A DNA stretch of 11,717 nucleotides from an uncultured Prevotella sp. (GCA_934203355.1 CAKPZC010000066.1:1-11717); one strand, 5' to 3'; positions 1-5,846 are shown, counted from the stretch's first letter. Numbers and translations: made by a program. Notes: generated from the letters alone by a model not told the origin.

Positions 1-51
1 TGGAATGAACCCGCCAGTTAGCCGTATTGATATATGTCAAAATATTCGATG

Positions 52-82
52 CAAAGATATAATTTTCAACGGAATGGACAAA
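52..82 (-). promoter_or_regulatory. Bacteroidetes-type promoter reading leftward out of the window
   Basis: On the minus strand a TTTG -33 element (complement of 79-82) is followed after 19 nt by TATCTTTG (complement of 52-59). This matches the Bacteroidetes housekeeping consensus TTTG, about 19-21 nt, TAnnTTTG. Transcription would start near position 45 and run off the left edge, so the next gene to the left is probably on the minus strand with its start codon outside the window. The match is by eye. Confidence 0.5.
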
Positions 83-85
83 GAA

Positions 86-116
86 CTTGATGAATAATTT
101 AAATTATTTAACTTTG
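86..116 (+). promoter_or_regulatory. Bacteroidetes-type promoter reading into the 22-bp repeat array
   Basis: CTTG at 86-89 (a TTG-type -33 element) is followed after 19 nt by TAACTTTG at 109-116, a perfect TAnnTTTG -7 box and the same octamer found in front of the OmpA gene. The predicted start is near 123. The -33 element lies only a few bases from that of the leftward promoter (79-82), so the two would be back to back. Downstream there is no plausible start codon before the terminator at 320-363, which suggests a non-coding transcript. Confidence 0.45.
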
Positions 117-166
117 AATTGGTTGTTAAAATTCAAAACAACAGAAGCATATTTTCAAAGTTACAG

Positions 167-302
167 CACCAAAATCAGAAATTACAAGTACCAAAACCGG
201 AAAATCCCTGTACCAGAACCAGAAAGTCCCTGTACCAGAACCTGGAAGCCACAGTACCAGAACCAGAAAGTCAATGTACCAGAATCAAAAAACTATAATA
301 CC
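167..302. repeat. 22-bp tandem repeat array, about 6 units
   Basis: The tetranucleotide TACC recurs exactly every 22 bp at 189, 211, 233, 255, 277 and 299, with a degenerate copy (CACC) at 167. The consensus unit begins TACCAGAACCAGAAAG and ends in roughly TCCCTG. The middle units (211-276) are nearly identical and the outer ones decay, as expected of an ageing tandem array. Each unit itself contains a CCAGAA doublet. Units abut with no spacers, so this is not a CRISPR. The period is close to two helical turns, so any protein bound to each unit would sit on one face of the DNA. Confidence 0.9.
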
Positions 303-314
303 ACGTATTGGTAC

Positions 315-363
315 AAAAAAAAACTCGTTGTAGTCACCAATAAGGCACAATACAACGAGTTTT
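315..363 (-). terminator. intrinsic terminator of the GH92 gene, possibly bidirectional
   Basis: A perfect 13-bp inverted repeat (320-332 with 351-363) flanks an 18-nt loop. Read on the minus strand, the hairpin runs directly into nine T (complement of 315-323), the classical intrinsic terminator form, about 75 nt past the mannosidase stop codon. On the plus strand it ends in four T and could also terminate a transcript across the 22-bp array. The loop holds ACCAATA (336-342), complementary to TATTGGT (306-312) just outside the stem, so a pseudoknot-like pairing is possible in the plus-strand RNA. Confidence 0.8.
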
Positions 364-364
364 A

Positions 365-400
365 TATTCTATTCAAGTTTTGTATTCTATTTAAGTTCGG
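365..400. repeat. 18-bp tandem duplication
   Basis: Two abutting 18-bp units (365-382 and 383-400), each beginning TATTCTATT, differ at three positions. They lie between the GH92 stop codon and its terminator, so they would be in the 3' untranslated part of that mRNA. No function is evident. Confidence 0.7.
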
Positions 401-436
401 CATGTATCAAGAACATGCAGTCGTTTAAACAAGCGA

Positions 437-2701
437 TTACTTCTTGAGCGTGACATTAAGTGTCTTGCCCTCGACCAGCTGTTTGTGAGAGATGCGATAG
501 CTGTTGAGACGCTTGCCACCAAGAGTCATATTATTAATGTAGATCTGTGATGGCGATGTGCGGTCGGTGGTTATGGTGATGTCGCCCTGGGGATAGTAGT
601 TAGGGTCGAGATGCAGCGTCACCTTATCAAATACAGGAGTGGTGATGGTGTAGTAAGGCGAGCCTGGGCAGTCGGGATAGAATCCCATCATGCAGAAAAT
701 AGCCCATGTAGACATAGTTCCGCAGTCGTCGTTGCCAGGGATGCCATCAGGACGAGCCGAATAGTACTCGTTTAGCAGGTCGTTGACAGCCTTCTGCGTA
801 CGCCACTCGTCGCCCTTGAGATAAGAGAAGAGGAACGGATAGGCGATGTCGGGCTCATTGGCTGGATCGTAGAGTTTCTTGTCGAACACCATCTGCAACT
901 TGTTGACAAACTTCTTCTGTCCGCCCATGAGTTTAACGAGTCCCTCCACGTCATGCGGCACATAGAAAGTATAGTTCCATGCCGAGCCCTCATGGAATCC
1001 GGGCGCATTGGAGAAGTTGGCTCCATCCTCGGGGTTGAACGGCGATAGGAACTTGCCGTCGGCAAGAATCGGTCGGAAAGTGCCCGACTCCTTGCTGTAG
1101 TAGTGCTTATAACCAAGCGAACGGTCGCGGAAGAGCTTGGCATCGGCAGTCTTGCCCAAAGCCTTGGCGAGTAGCGAGAGCGCATTGTCTGCCACGTAAT
1201 ATTCGAGCGCGTGCGACACAGAGTTGTCGCCCGACAAATCGGCAGCATACTCCCCCATTGGTATGTAGCCCTTGGCATAATAAGGGTCGATGTCGGGGCG
1301 CATCTTGTTCTCCTTGCCTGGCATTGTGGCAGAAGCGCGGAATGCCTTATAGGCAGTGTCGATGTCGAAGTTGCGCAGTCCCTTGAGATAAGTGTCGGTG
1401 ATGACGGGTATTGACGGGTCGCCCTCCATAGTCCATGTCTCGCGTCCGTAGAGTTCCCACTTCGGCATCCATCCCCACTCCTTATACATATCAATCATCG
1501 AGCGCACCATGTCCTCCTGCTTGTCGGGGAATAGTAGCGTCTCGAGCTGTGACACATTGCGATAGGTGTCCCACAATGAGTATACAGTGTAGCGGTTGCC
1601 CGATGTCTTCAATATCTCGTCGCCCTCCATGCGTGGATATTCGCCATTGACATCCTGAAGGACATTGGGATGAATCTGCGTATGATAGAGTGCGGTGTAG
1701 AACACGCGGCGCTGTTCGTCGGTGCCCCCCTCTACCGTCACCTTGTCGAGCACTCGGCTCCACTGCTTACGTGCCTCGCTCTGCACTGCAGCGAAGTCGA
1801 ACTTCTGGCGTTGCTCGGCATCGAGATTCTCGCGGGCGTTGGCTATGCTGACAAACGACACTCCTACCTGCACCTCGATTTGCTCGCCTTCCTGACAGTC
1901 GTACTGCATGAAGTATCCAATGTCGTTGCCAGCCATATCGCGTCCATAATTGGTGTAAATCTTATACTTGCCGCTGTAGACATCCCAATCCTTTGCCGCT
2001 CCCTTCATCTCGGGCTGTTTTTTCCAATAGCCGCTCTTCTTCGGAGCCTTGTTTACACGCACCACGAAATACATAGGGAAGACAGCCTGCGGATTGTAGC
2101 AGAACGTGCCAAGCAAGCGGAATCCCTCGAATTCGGTGTCGCTGACACGTCGGAGCGAGGCACCAATCTCATTGGTAAGACCATTGCCAAGATTGAAGAG
2201 CAGATTGCCCTGTCCCTTTGGGAAGGTATAACGCTCAATAGATGAGCGCATGGTTGATGTCACCTCACACTTAATGCCATATTTTGTAAGCTCGTTGCTG
2301 TAGTAGCCAGGATGAGCCACCTCGTTCTTATACTCAGAACCATAGGAGCGGTAGTCGACATTCAGCTCGCCAGTGGTAGGCATAGTGAGCAGAGTGCCGA
2401 GCTCAGGGCATCCCACACCGCTAAGAGTGACGTGGGCAAAACCCGTGAAATACTTGTTGTGATACTCGTATGGAGCCGACCACCAGCGGCTGTCTTTGTC
2501 CTGCTCGTTGAGGTCGGAGCCCATAACATTGAACGGCACCACCGACATGAGTCCATGAGGACACACAGCGCCAGGGTTGCACACACTGAAGTTGGTTGTT
2601 CCAATAAAGGGGTCGACATAGTCGATGTTGTCCTTTGCCTGTGCCTGCGCGGCTGCGAGTGCCAGCATGGCTGCAAAAGCAAAACGTTTCAGATTCTTCA
2701 T
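437..2701 (-). CDS. exported GH92 family alpha-mannosidase
   Basis: This encodes a 754-aa glycoside hydrolase of family GH92, calcium-dependent exo-alpha-mannosidases that trim mannose from N-glycans and yeast mannan in the Bacteroidetes. A signal peptide is clear: basic start MKNLKR, hydrophobic core, likely cleavage after AQA at residue 22, with no lipobox, so a periplasmic location is likely. The N-terminal beta-sandwich opens with VDPFIGT (29-35) and contains FTGFAHVTLSGVG. The catalytic (alpha/alpha)6 domain has HEGSAWNY (570-577), whose E571 fits the general acid, and GNDDCGTMS with D658/D659 in the general-base region, followed by GFYPDCPGSPYY. Length is normal for the family. Linkage specificity cannot be assigned; the segment NEPDIAYPFLF is where I would expect a His-Glu pair in characterised alpha-1,2 enzymes. 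No SusC/SusD pair or other sugar gene is adjacent, so this is an orphan rather than part of a visible polysaccharide utilisation locus. Confidence 0.93.
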   Translation of the reverse strand: MKNLKRFAFAAMLALAAAQAQAKDNIDYVDPFIGTTNFSVCNPGAVCPHGLMSVVPFNVMGSDLNEQDKDSRWWSAPYEYHNKYFTGFAHVTLSGVGCPELGTLLTMPTTGELNVDYRSYGSEYKNEVAHPGYYSNELTKYGIKCEVTSTMRSSIERYTFPKGQGNLLFNLGNGLTNEIGASLRRVSDTEFEGFRLLGTFCYNPQAVFPMYFVVRVNKAPKKSGYWKKQPEMKGAAKDWDVYSGKYKIYTNYGRDMAGNDIGYFMQYDCQEGEQIEVQVGVSFVSIANARENLDAEQRQKFDFAAVQSEARKQWSRVLDKVTVEGGTDEQRRVFYTALYHTQIHPNVLQDVNGEYPRMEGDEILKTSGNRYTVYSLWDTYRNVSQLETLLFPDKQEDMVRSMIDMYKEWGWMPKWELYGRETWTMEGDPSIPVITDTYLKGLRNFDIDTAYKAFRASATMPGKENKMRPDIDPYYAKGYIPMGEYAADLSGDNSVSHALEYYVADNALSLLAKALGKTADAKLFRDRSLGYKHYYSKESGTFRPILADGKFLSPFNPEDGANFSNAPGFHEGSAWNYTFYVPHDVEGLVKLMGGQKKFVNKLQMVFDKKLYDPANEPDIAYPFLFSYLKGDEWRTQKAVNDLLNEYYSARPDGIPGNDDCGTMSTWAIFCMMGFYPDCPGSPYYTITTPVFDKVTLHLDPNYYPQGDITITTDRTSPSQIYINNMTLGGKRLNSYRISHKQLVEGKTLNVTLKK

Positions 2702-2772
2702 CTTGTGTATTTTGTTTGTTTTAGAATATATGCTTTATATATATAAATAGGTGTCAGTGGGATTGTCTGTTT

Positions 2773-2794
2773 AAACTTAAGTTTGCAATGCAAA
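2773..2794. promoter_or_regulatory. two overlapping palindromes at the GH92 start site (candidate operator)
   Basis: AAACTTAAGTTT (2773-2784) is a perfect 12-bp palindrome, and TTTGCA-A-TGCAAA (2782-2794) is a perfect 6+6 palindrome overlapping it by three bases. The second overlaps the -7 box of the mannosidase promoter and the first covers the expected transcription start. A repressor site here would block transcription directly. Short A/T-rich palindromes also arise by chance, so the operator role is inferred. Confidence 0.35.
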
Positions 2795-2822
2795 AATAAC
2801 AATTATCCACGAAACAAGCAAA
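2791..2822 (-). promoter_or_regulatory. promoter of the GH92 gene
   Basis: On the minus strand TTTG (complement of 2819-2822) is followed after 20 nt by TATTTTTG (complement of 2791-2798), matching TTTG-N20-TAnnTTTG. The start would be near 2784, giving an 80-nt leader before the ATG at 2701. A plus-strand TAAGTTTG (2778-2785) overlaps this area but has no good -33 element. Confidence 0.6.
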
Positions 2823-2912
2823 TTATAGTCCTACAAGTTAAAATAAATTAAAGACATTCAACATTTTAGCTATTCTAACGTTTAATATATAGCACAGACA
2901 AAGTTTAAATGT

Positions 2913-2920
2913 TAACTTTG
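2913..2920 (+). promoter_or_regulatory. -7 box of the OmpA-family gene
   Basis: TAACTTTG is a perfect TAnnTTTG match 41 nt before the ATG at 2962, giving a leader of about 35 nt. I see no convincing TTTG at the -33 position (around 2889-2892), so only the -7 element is supported. Confidence 0.5.
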
Positions 2921-2961
2921 CAGACAGTTTAGAATGAACAACAATAAAATATAGAAGATAT

Positions 2962-3816
2962 ATGAAAAAAGGAAACATTTTAGCAATCGCTATGTTCGCC
3001 GGCTTGCTGACATTCTCAAGCTGCGCGATGAAGAAGGATCTTGACAACTGCCGCCTTGAGAACCGTGAACTCTCAAGCAACTATCAGGACACCAAGGAAC
3101 AGCTCGCCGCATCGAAGGCACGCGTGGCTTCGCTCGAAGAACAGCTCGCCCAGGCCAAGAACGCCTACAACTCGCTTCAGAGCTCACTCGACAAGAGCCT
3201 CAACAATGCCAACGCCAACAACGTGAATATCTCGAAGCTCGTAGACCAGATCAACGAGTCGAACCAGTACATCCGCCACTTGGTTGAGGTGAAATCAAAG
3301 AGCGACTCACTGAACATGGTGCTCACCAACAACCTGACTCGCTCACTGAGCAAGGAGGAGATGAAGGAGGTTGACGTGCAGGTGTTGAAGGGTGTGGTAT
3401 ACATCTCGCTTGCCGACAACATGCTCTACAAGAGCGGCTCTTATGAAATCAACGAGCGCGCTGCCGAGACTCTGAGCAAGATTGCCAAGATTATCACCGA
3501 CTACAAGGACTATGAGGTGCTCATTGAGGGTAACACCGACAACGTGCCTGTGAACACAAGCGCTGCATCGATGAAGAACATCCGCAACAACTGGGACCTC
3601 TCGGCTCTGCGCGCATCAAGCGTTGTGCAGGCTCTGCAGAACGAGTATGGTGTTGACCCGAAGCGTCTGACAGCAGGCGGACGTGGCGAGTATAACCCTG
3701 TGACTACCAACTCTACCGAGGTGGGCAAGCAGCGCAACCGCCGCACACAGATTATCATCACTCCGAAACTCGACCAGTTCATGGACCTCATCGACAAGGC
3801 TCCGGAGAACGAGTAA
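2962..3816 (+). CDS. OmpA-family peptidoglycan-binding lipoprotein
   Basis: This 284-aa protein starts with a lipoprotein signal peptide whose lipobox is FSSC, so Cys21 should be lipidated and anchored, probably in the outer membrane. Residues about 26-110 are rich in Glu, Gln, Lys and regularly spaced hydrophobics, a likely coiled-coil stalk. Residues about 137-275 form an OmpA C-terminal domain: EGNTDNVPVN (189-198), NWDLSALRASSV (210-221) and GRGEYNPV. D193 and R217 align with the Asp and Arg of OmpA domains that grip the diaminopimelate of peptidoglycan, so it should tether outer membrane and cell wall. There is no N-terminal beta-barrel, so it is not a porin-type OmpA. It is monocistronic, with its own -7 box and terminator, and A/T-rich spacing rather than a Shine-Dalgarno precedes the ATG. 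Codon use is uniform and rich in AAC, AAG and CTC, consistent with good expression. Confidence 0.9.
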   Translation: MKKGNILAIAMFAGLLTFSSCAMKKDLDNCRLENRELSSNYQDTKEQLAASKARVASLEEQLAQAKNAYNSLQSSLDKSLNNANANNVNISKLVDQINESNQYIRHLVEVKSKSDSLNMVLTNNLTRSLSKEEMKEVDVQVLKGVVYISLADNMLYKSGSYEINERAAETLSKIAKIITDYKDYEVLIEGNTDNVPVNTSAASMKNIRNNWDLSALRASSVVQALQNEYGVDPKRLTAGGRGEYNPVTTNSTEVGKQRNRRTQIIITPKLDQFMDLIDKAPENE

Positions 3817-3875
3817 TGAAAAACAAGCTTAATAGCCGTATTGCGGCATGATTATTAAGATGTAAATAGGAAACG

Positions 3876-3914
3876 GCCGTCTGCACTCCTTTTGGGGTTC
3901 GGACGGCTTTTTTT
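3876..3914 (+). terminator. intrinsic terminator after the OmpA-family gene
   Basis: An 8-bp stem (3876-3883 with 3900-3907, one G-T pair), with a further nested pairing of ACTCC with GGGGT in the loop, runs straight into seven T (3908-3914). It lies 60 nt beyond the stop codon at 3816. Confidence 0.85.
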
Positions 3915-4012
3915 GATGGCTGACACTTATGGCACTTTTTTCGCCTTTCAACTTTTTTTTCGTAATAAGCCATTCCGTTTATTACATCATCCAAGAATTG
4001 GCGCATACAAAT

Positions 4013-4058
4013 AAAAAAAACGACATTGGGACATAAAATCATTCCCAATGTCGTTTTT
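4013..4058 (-). terminator. terminator of the AICAR transformylase operon, bidirectional form
   Basis: A perfect 15-bp inverted repeat (4016-4030 with 4044-4058) has a 13-nt loop. On the minus strand it ends in a run of T (complement of 4013-4020) nine nt past the stop of the 67-aa gene. On the plus strand it ends in five T, so it can also back up the OmpA-gene terminator. Confidence 0.85.
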
Positions 4059-4066
4059 CTTATTGT

Positions 4067-4270
4067 TTACTTCTTGTGCCGGTTGGCACGCTGCTCGCGG
4101 TATTTCGCCTTCTGACGTGCCGAGCCGCTGCCATGGGCACCGGTGATGTATTTCTTCTTCTTTGCCTTGGTCTTTATCTTTCCGTCGCCGCCGCTTTGGC
4201 TCGACGTGCCGCCACGGCCCCAAGATATGCCGTTGGCAATGATTGCATCAATATCGTCGCCTTTGCTCAT
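4067..4270 (-). CDS. 67-aa very basic protein of unknown function
   Basis: I do not recognise a family. The protein begins with a short acidic stretch (MSKGDDIDAIIANG), then a Gly/Ser-rich segment, then a Lys-rich run (KIKTKAKKKK, about 31-40) and ends in a basic tail (ARQKAKYREQRANRHKK). It has no signal peptide or membrane segment. The composition resembles small nucleic-acid- or ribosome-associated proteins, but that is inference only. It lies 21 nt downstream of the AICAR transformylase gene on the same strand, with no promoter or terminator between, and a strong terminator follows its stop codon, so it is almost certainly the second gene of that operon. The position between an operon partner and a terminator supports a real gene; a poorly defined product keeps confidence moderate. 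Confidence 0.65.
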   Translation of the reverse strand: MSKGDDIDAIIANGISWGRGGTSSQSGGDGKIKTKAKKKKYITGAHGSGSARQKAKYREQRANRHKK

Positions 4271-4291
4271 AGTTTAAGAATTCAAAAAAAA

Positions 4292-5473
4292 TTAATGATG
4301 GAACAGACGCACACCAGTGAATGCCATGGTGATGCCATACTTGTCGCAAGTGTCGATAACATTGTCGTCGCGCACCGAGCCACCAGCCTGAGCTATGTAC
4401 TCAACACCGCTCTTGTGAGCACGCTCAATGTTGTCGCCGAACGGGAAGAAAGCGTCTGAGCCGAGAGCCACACCGCGGTTCTGGGCAATCCACTCCTTCT
4501 TCTCCTCAAGGGTGAGCACTTCGGGCTTCTCCTTGAAGAACTGCTGCCATGTGCCGTCGCGCAGCACGTCGTCGTGGTCCTCAGATATATAAACGTCGAT
4601 GGTGTTGTCGCGGTCGGCGCGGCGAATGCCATCGACAAACGGCAGGTTCATCACCTTCGGGTGCTGACGCAGCCACCAAATGTCGGCCTTGTTGCCAGCG
4701 AGGCGTGTGCAGTGGATGCGGCTCTGCTGTCCGGCACCGATGCCGATAGCCTGTCCGTCCTTCACGTAGCACACAGAGTTCGACTGAGTGTACTTGAGCG
4801 TGATGAGCGATATAATGAGGTCGCGAATAGCCTCAGGAGTGAAGTTCTTCGACTTTGTCGGAATGTTCTCGAACAGCTTCGGGTCGTCGAGGCGCACCTC
4901 GTTGCGTCCCTGTTCGAAGGTCACACCAAACACCTGCTTGCGCTCGATTGGCGCTGGCACGTAGTTGGGGTCAATCTTGATTACATTATAAGTGCCCTTG
5001 CGCTTGTTCTTGAGAATCTCGATGGCCTCGGGAGTAAAGTCGGGGGCAATCACACCGTCGCTCACCTCGCGCTTGATAAGAGTGGCGGTAGCAGCGTCGC
5101 AAGTGTCGCTCAGAGCCACGAAGTCGCCATAAGAGCTCATGCGGTCGGCACCACGTGCGCGAGCATAGGCACAAGCAATCGGCGACAGCTCAATCTTCAC
5201 GTCGTCGACGAAGTAAATCTTCTTCAGTGTGTCGCTGAGCGGCAGACCCACTGCAGCTCCGGCAGGCGACACGTGCTTGAACGATGCGGCTGCGGGCAGA
5301 CCCGTTGCAGCCTTAAGTTCCTTGACGAGCTGCCAAGAGTTGAGAGCGTCGAGGAAATTGATATATCCAGGACGGCCATTGATTACTTCGATGGGGAGTT
5401 CACCTTCCTCCATATAGATGCGGGAAGGCTTCTGGTTCGGATTGCATCCGTACTTGAGTGCTAATTCTTTCAT
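4292..5473 (-). CDS. purH: stand-alone AICAR transformylase (PurH C-terminal domain only)
   Basis: This 393-aa protein is the phosphoribosylaminoimidazolecarboxamide formyltransferase half of PurH, which transfers a formyl group from 10-formyl-tetrahydrofolate to AICAR to give FAICAR, the penultimate step of IMP synthesis. The IMP cyclohydrolase half of bifunctional PurH is absent; the protein starts at the domain boundary with LKYGCNPNQ, with a proper ATG and promoter, so this is not a truncation. Catalytic K66-H67 lie in SFKHVSPAGAAVG. Further signatures are YARARGADRMSSYGDFVALSD, KYTQSNSVCY, GQQSRIHCTRLAG, SDAFFPFGDN and the C-terminal RLFHH. These match the eukaryotic ATIC type more closely than the E. 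coli PurH type as I remember them. A cyclohydrolase must come from another locus, and Bacteroidales usually also encode full-length PurH. It is cotranscribed with a 67-aa basic protein. The symbol purH is used loosely. Confidence 0.92.
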   Translation of the reverse strand: MKELALKYGCNPNQKPSRIYMEEGELPIEVINGRPGYINFLDALNSWQLVKELKAATGLPAAASFKHVSPAGAAVGLPLSDTLKKIYFVDDVKIELSPIACAYARARGADRMSSYGDFVALSDTCDAATATLIKREVSDGVIAPDFTPEAIEILKNKRKGTYNVIKIDPNYVPAPIERKQVFGVTFEQGRNEVRLDDPKLFENIPTKSKNFTPEAIRDLIISLITLKYTQSNSVCYVKDGQAIGIGAGQQSRIHCTRLAGNKADIWWLRQHPKVMNLPFVDGIRRADRDNTIDVYISEDHDDVLRDGTWQQFFKEKPEVLTLEEKKEWIAQNRGVALGSDAFFPFGDNIERAHKSGVEYIAQAGGSVRDDNVIDTCDKYGITMAFTGVRLFHH

Positions 5474-5504
5474 ACTGAAATTAAAGGAATGAAAAATATG
5501 TGTG

Positions 5505-5512
5505 CAAAATTA
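5505..5512 (-). promoter_or_regulatory. -7 box of the AICAR transformylase operon
   Basis: The minus strand reads TAATTTTG (complement of 5505-5512), a TAnnTTTG match 31 nt before the ATG at 5473, giving a leader of about 25 nt. No clear TTTG sits at the expected -33 distance. Confidence 0.45.
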
Positions 5513-5534
5513 ATATTTTTCCGTTAAAAAGCCG

Positions 5535-5542
5535 TACTTTTG
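5535..5542 (+). promoter_or_regulatory. -7 box of the 75-aa HTH-like gene
   Basis: TACTTTTG at 5535-5542 matches TAnnTTTG and would start transcription near 5549, 30 nt before the ATG at 5579. The -33 region is only T-rich. It lies 22 bp from the opposing -7 box at 5505-5512, so the two promoters are tightly divergent and may interfere. Confidence 0.4.
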
Positions 5543-5578
5543 CCACTAAATATTCATAAACGTTAGTATGTATTGACT

Positions 5579-5806
5579 ATGAACAACGCATTAAAGAAAC
5601 TATTCGACGTTGCGGAGGAGAAAATTGTGCGCATTCCGTCGAAAATGCTTGCCCTTGACAAGTTGTCAAAATACATCAAAGGCACGGAGAAACCAAGCCG
5701 CGAGACGCTCGACAAAATCTCGTTGCTTGTGGGATTTCAGGATTGGGAGGACTTCCGAGAAGCTATGCACGGCGAAACCGACGGGCAGAAGAACTTCAAA
5801 GAGTAA
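5579..5806 (+). CDS. 75-aa HTH-like small protein
   Basis: The ATG at 5579 is preferred over an in-frame TTG at 5573, giving a product beginning MNNALKKLFDVAEEKI. The middle, LDKLSKYIKGTEKPSRETLDKISLLVGFQDWEDF (about residues 27-60), has the pattern of a small helical DNA-binding fold: a helix, a K/P/S turn, a helix and a final GF-x-x-WEDF. Similar GF/WxDF endings occur in Bacteroidetes regulators and HTH proteins as I recall them. Without a search the DNA-binding role is an inference. There is no signal peptide or membrane segment. The gene is divergent from the AICAR transformylase operon and sits 140 nt before the EamA permease, so it could regulate either. A 9-bp hairpin follows its stop codon. 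Confidence 0.65.
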   Translation: MNNALKKLFDVAEEKIVRIPSKMLALDKLSKYIKGTEKPSRETLDKISLLVGFQDWEDFREAMHGETDGQKNFKE

Positions 5807-5818
5807 GACAAGACACAG

Positions 5819-5846
5819 GAGGCTATGGCGGACTCGTCGTAGCCTC
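5819..5846 (+). other. stem-loop between the HTH-like gene and the EamA gene
   Basis: A 9-bp stem (5819-5827 with 5838-5846, one G-T pair) has a 10-nt loop. No T run follows, so it is at best a weak terminator; it may instead protect the 3' end of the upstream message. Confidence 0.5.

Larger units (their letters stand above)
123..363 (+). ncRNA. candidate repeat-built small RNA (about 240 nt)
   Basis: This is a hypothesis from layout: a promoter (86-116), then about 40 nt of A/T-rich leader, six to seven 22-nt repeats, then a perfect 13-bp hairpin ending in four U. The 22-nt period is not a multiple of three, so no reading frame is preserved from repeat to repeat, which argues against a coding role. 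All five well-conserved repeats contain GTACCA, and a single reverse complement TGGTAC lies at 309-314 just before the hairpin, so intramolecular pairing is possible. I do not recognise a known RNA family. The array could equally be a DNA-level element with no dedicated transcript. Confidence 0.3.

Noticed and set aside
167..302. CRISPR array
   Set aside because: The 22-bp units abut directly with no unique spacers, and no cas gene is in the window.
87..428. A 113-codon open frame across the 22-bp repeat array
   Set aside because: It overlaps a promoter -7 box, the terminator hairpin and the end of the repeat array. Its peptide is low-complexity and changes frame with each 22-nt unit, so nothing suggests selection for a protein.
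1670..2746. Long plus-strand open frames inside the mannosidase gene
   Set aside because: They mirror the coding strand, contain no recognisable domain and lack initiation signals; the minus-strand GH92 frame has complete family motifs.
3962..3985. A 7-bp inverted repeat GTAATAA with TTATTAC
   Set aside because: The T run lies before it on the plus strand rather than after it and the stem is short and A/T-only, so it is neither a terminator nor a clear operator.
4574..5464. A 296-codon open frame antisense to the AICAR transformylase gene
   Set aside because: It is a shadow of the codon bias of the real gene on the other strand; the peptide resembles no protein and has no promoter or leader.
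5819..5846. Riboswitch or attenuator before the EamA gene
   Set aside because: Only one short hairpin is present, with no competing structure or known aptamer motif.
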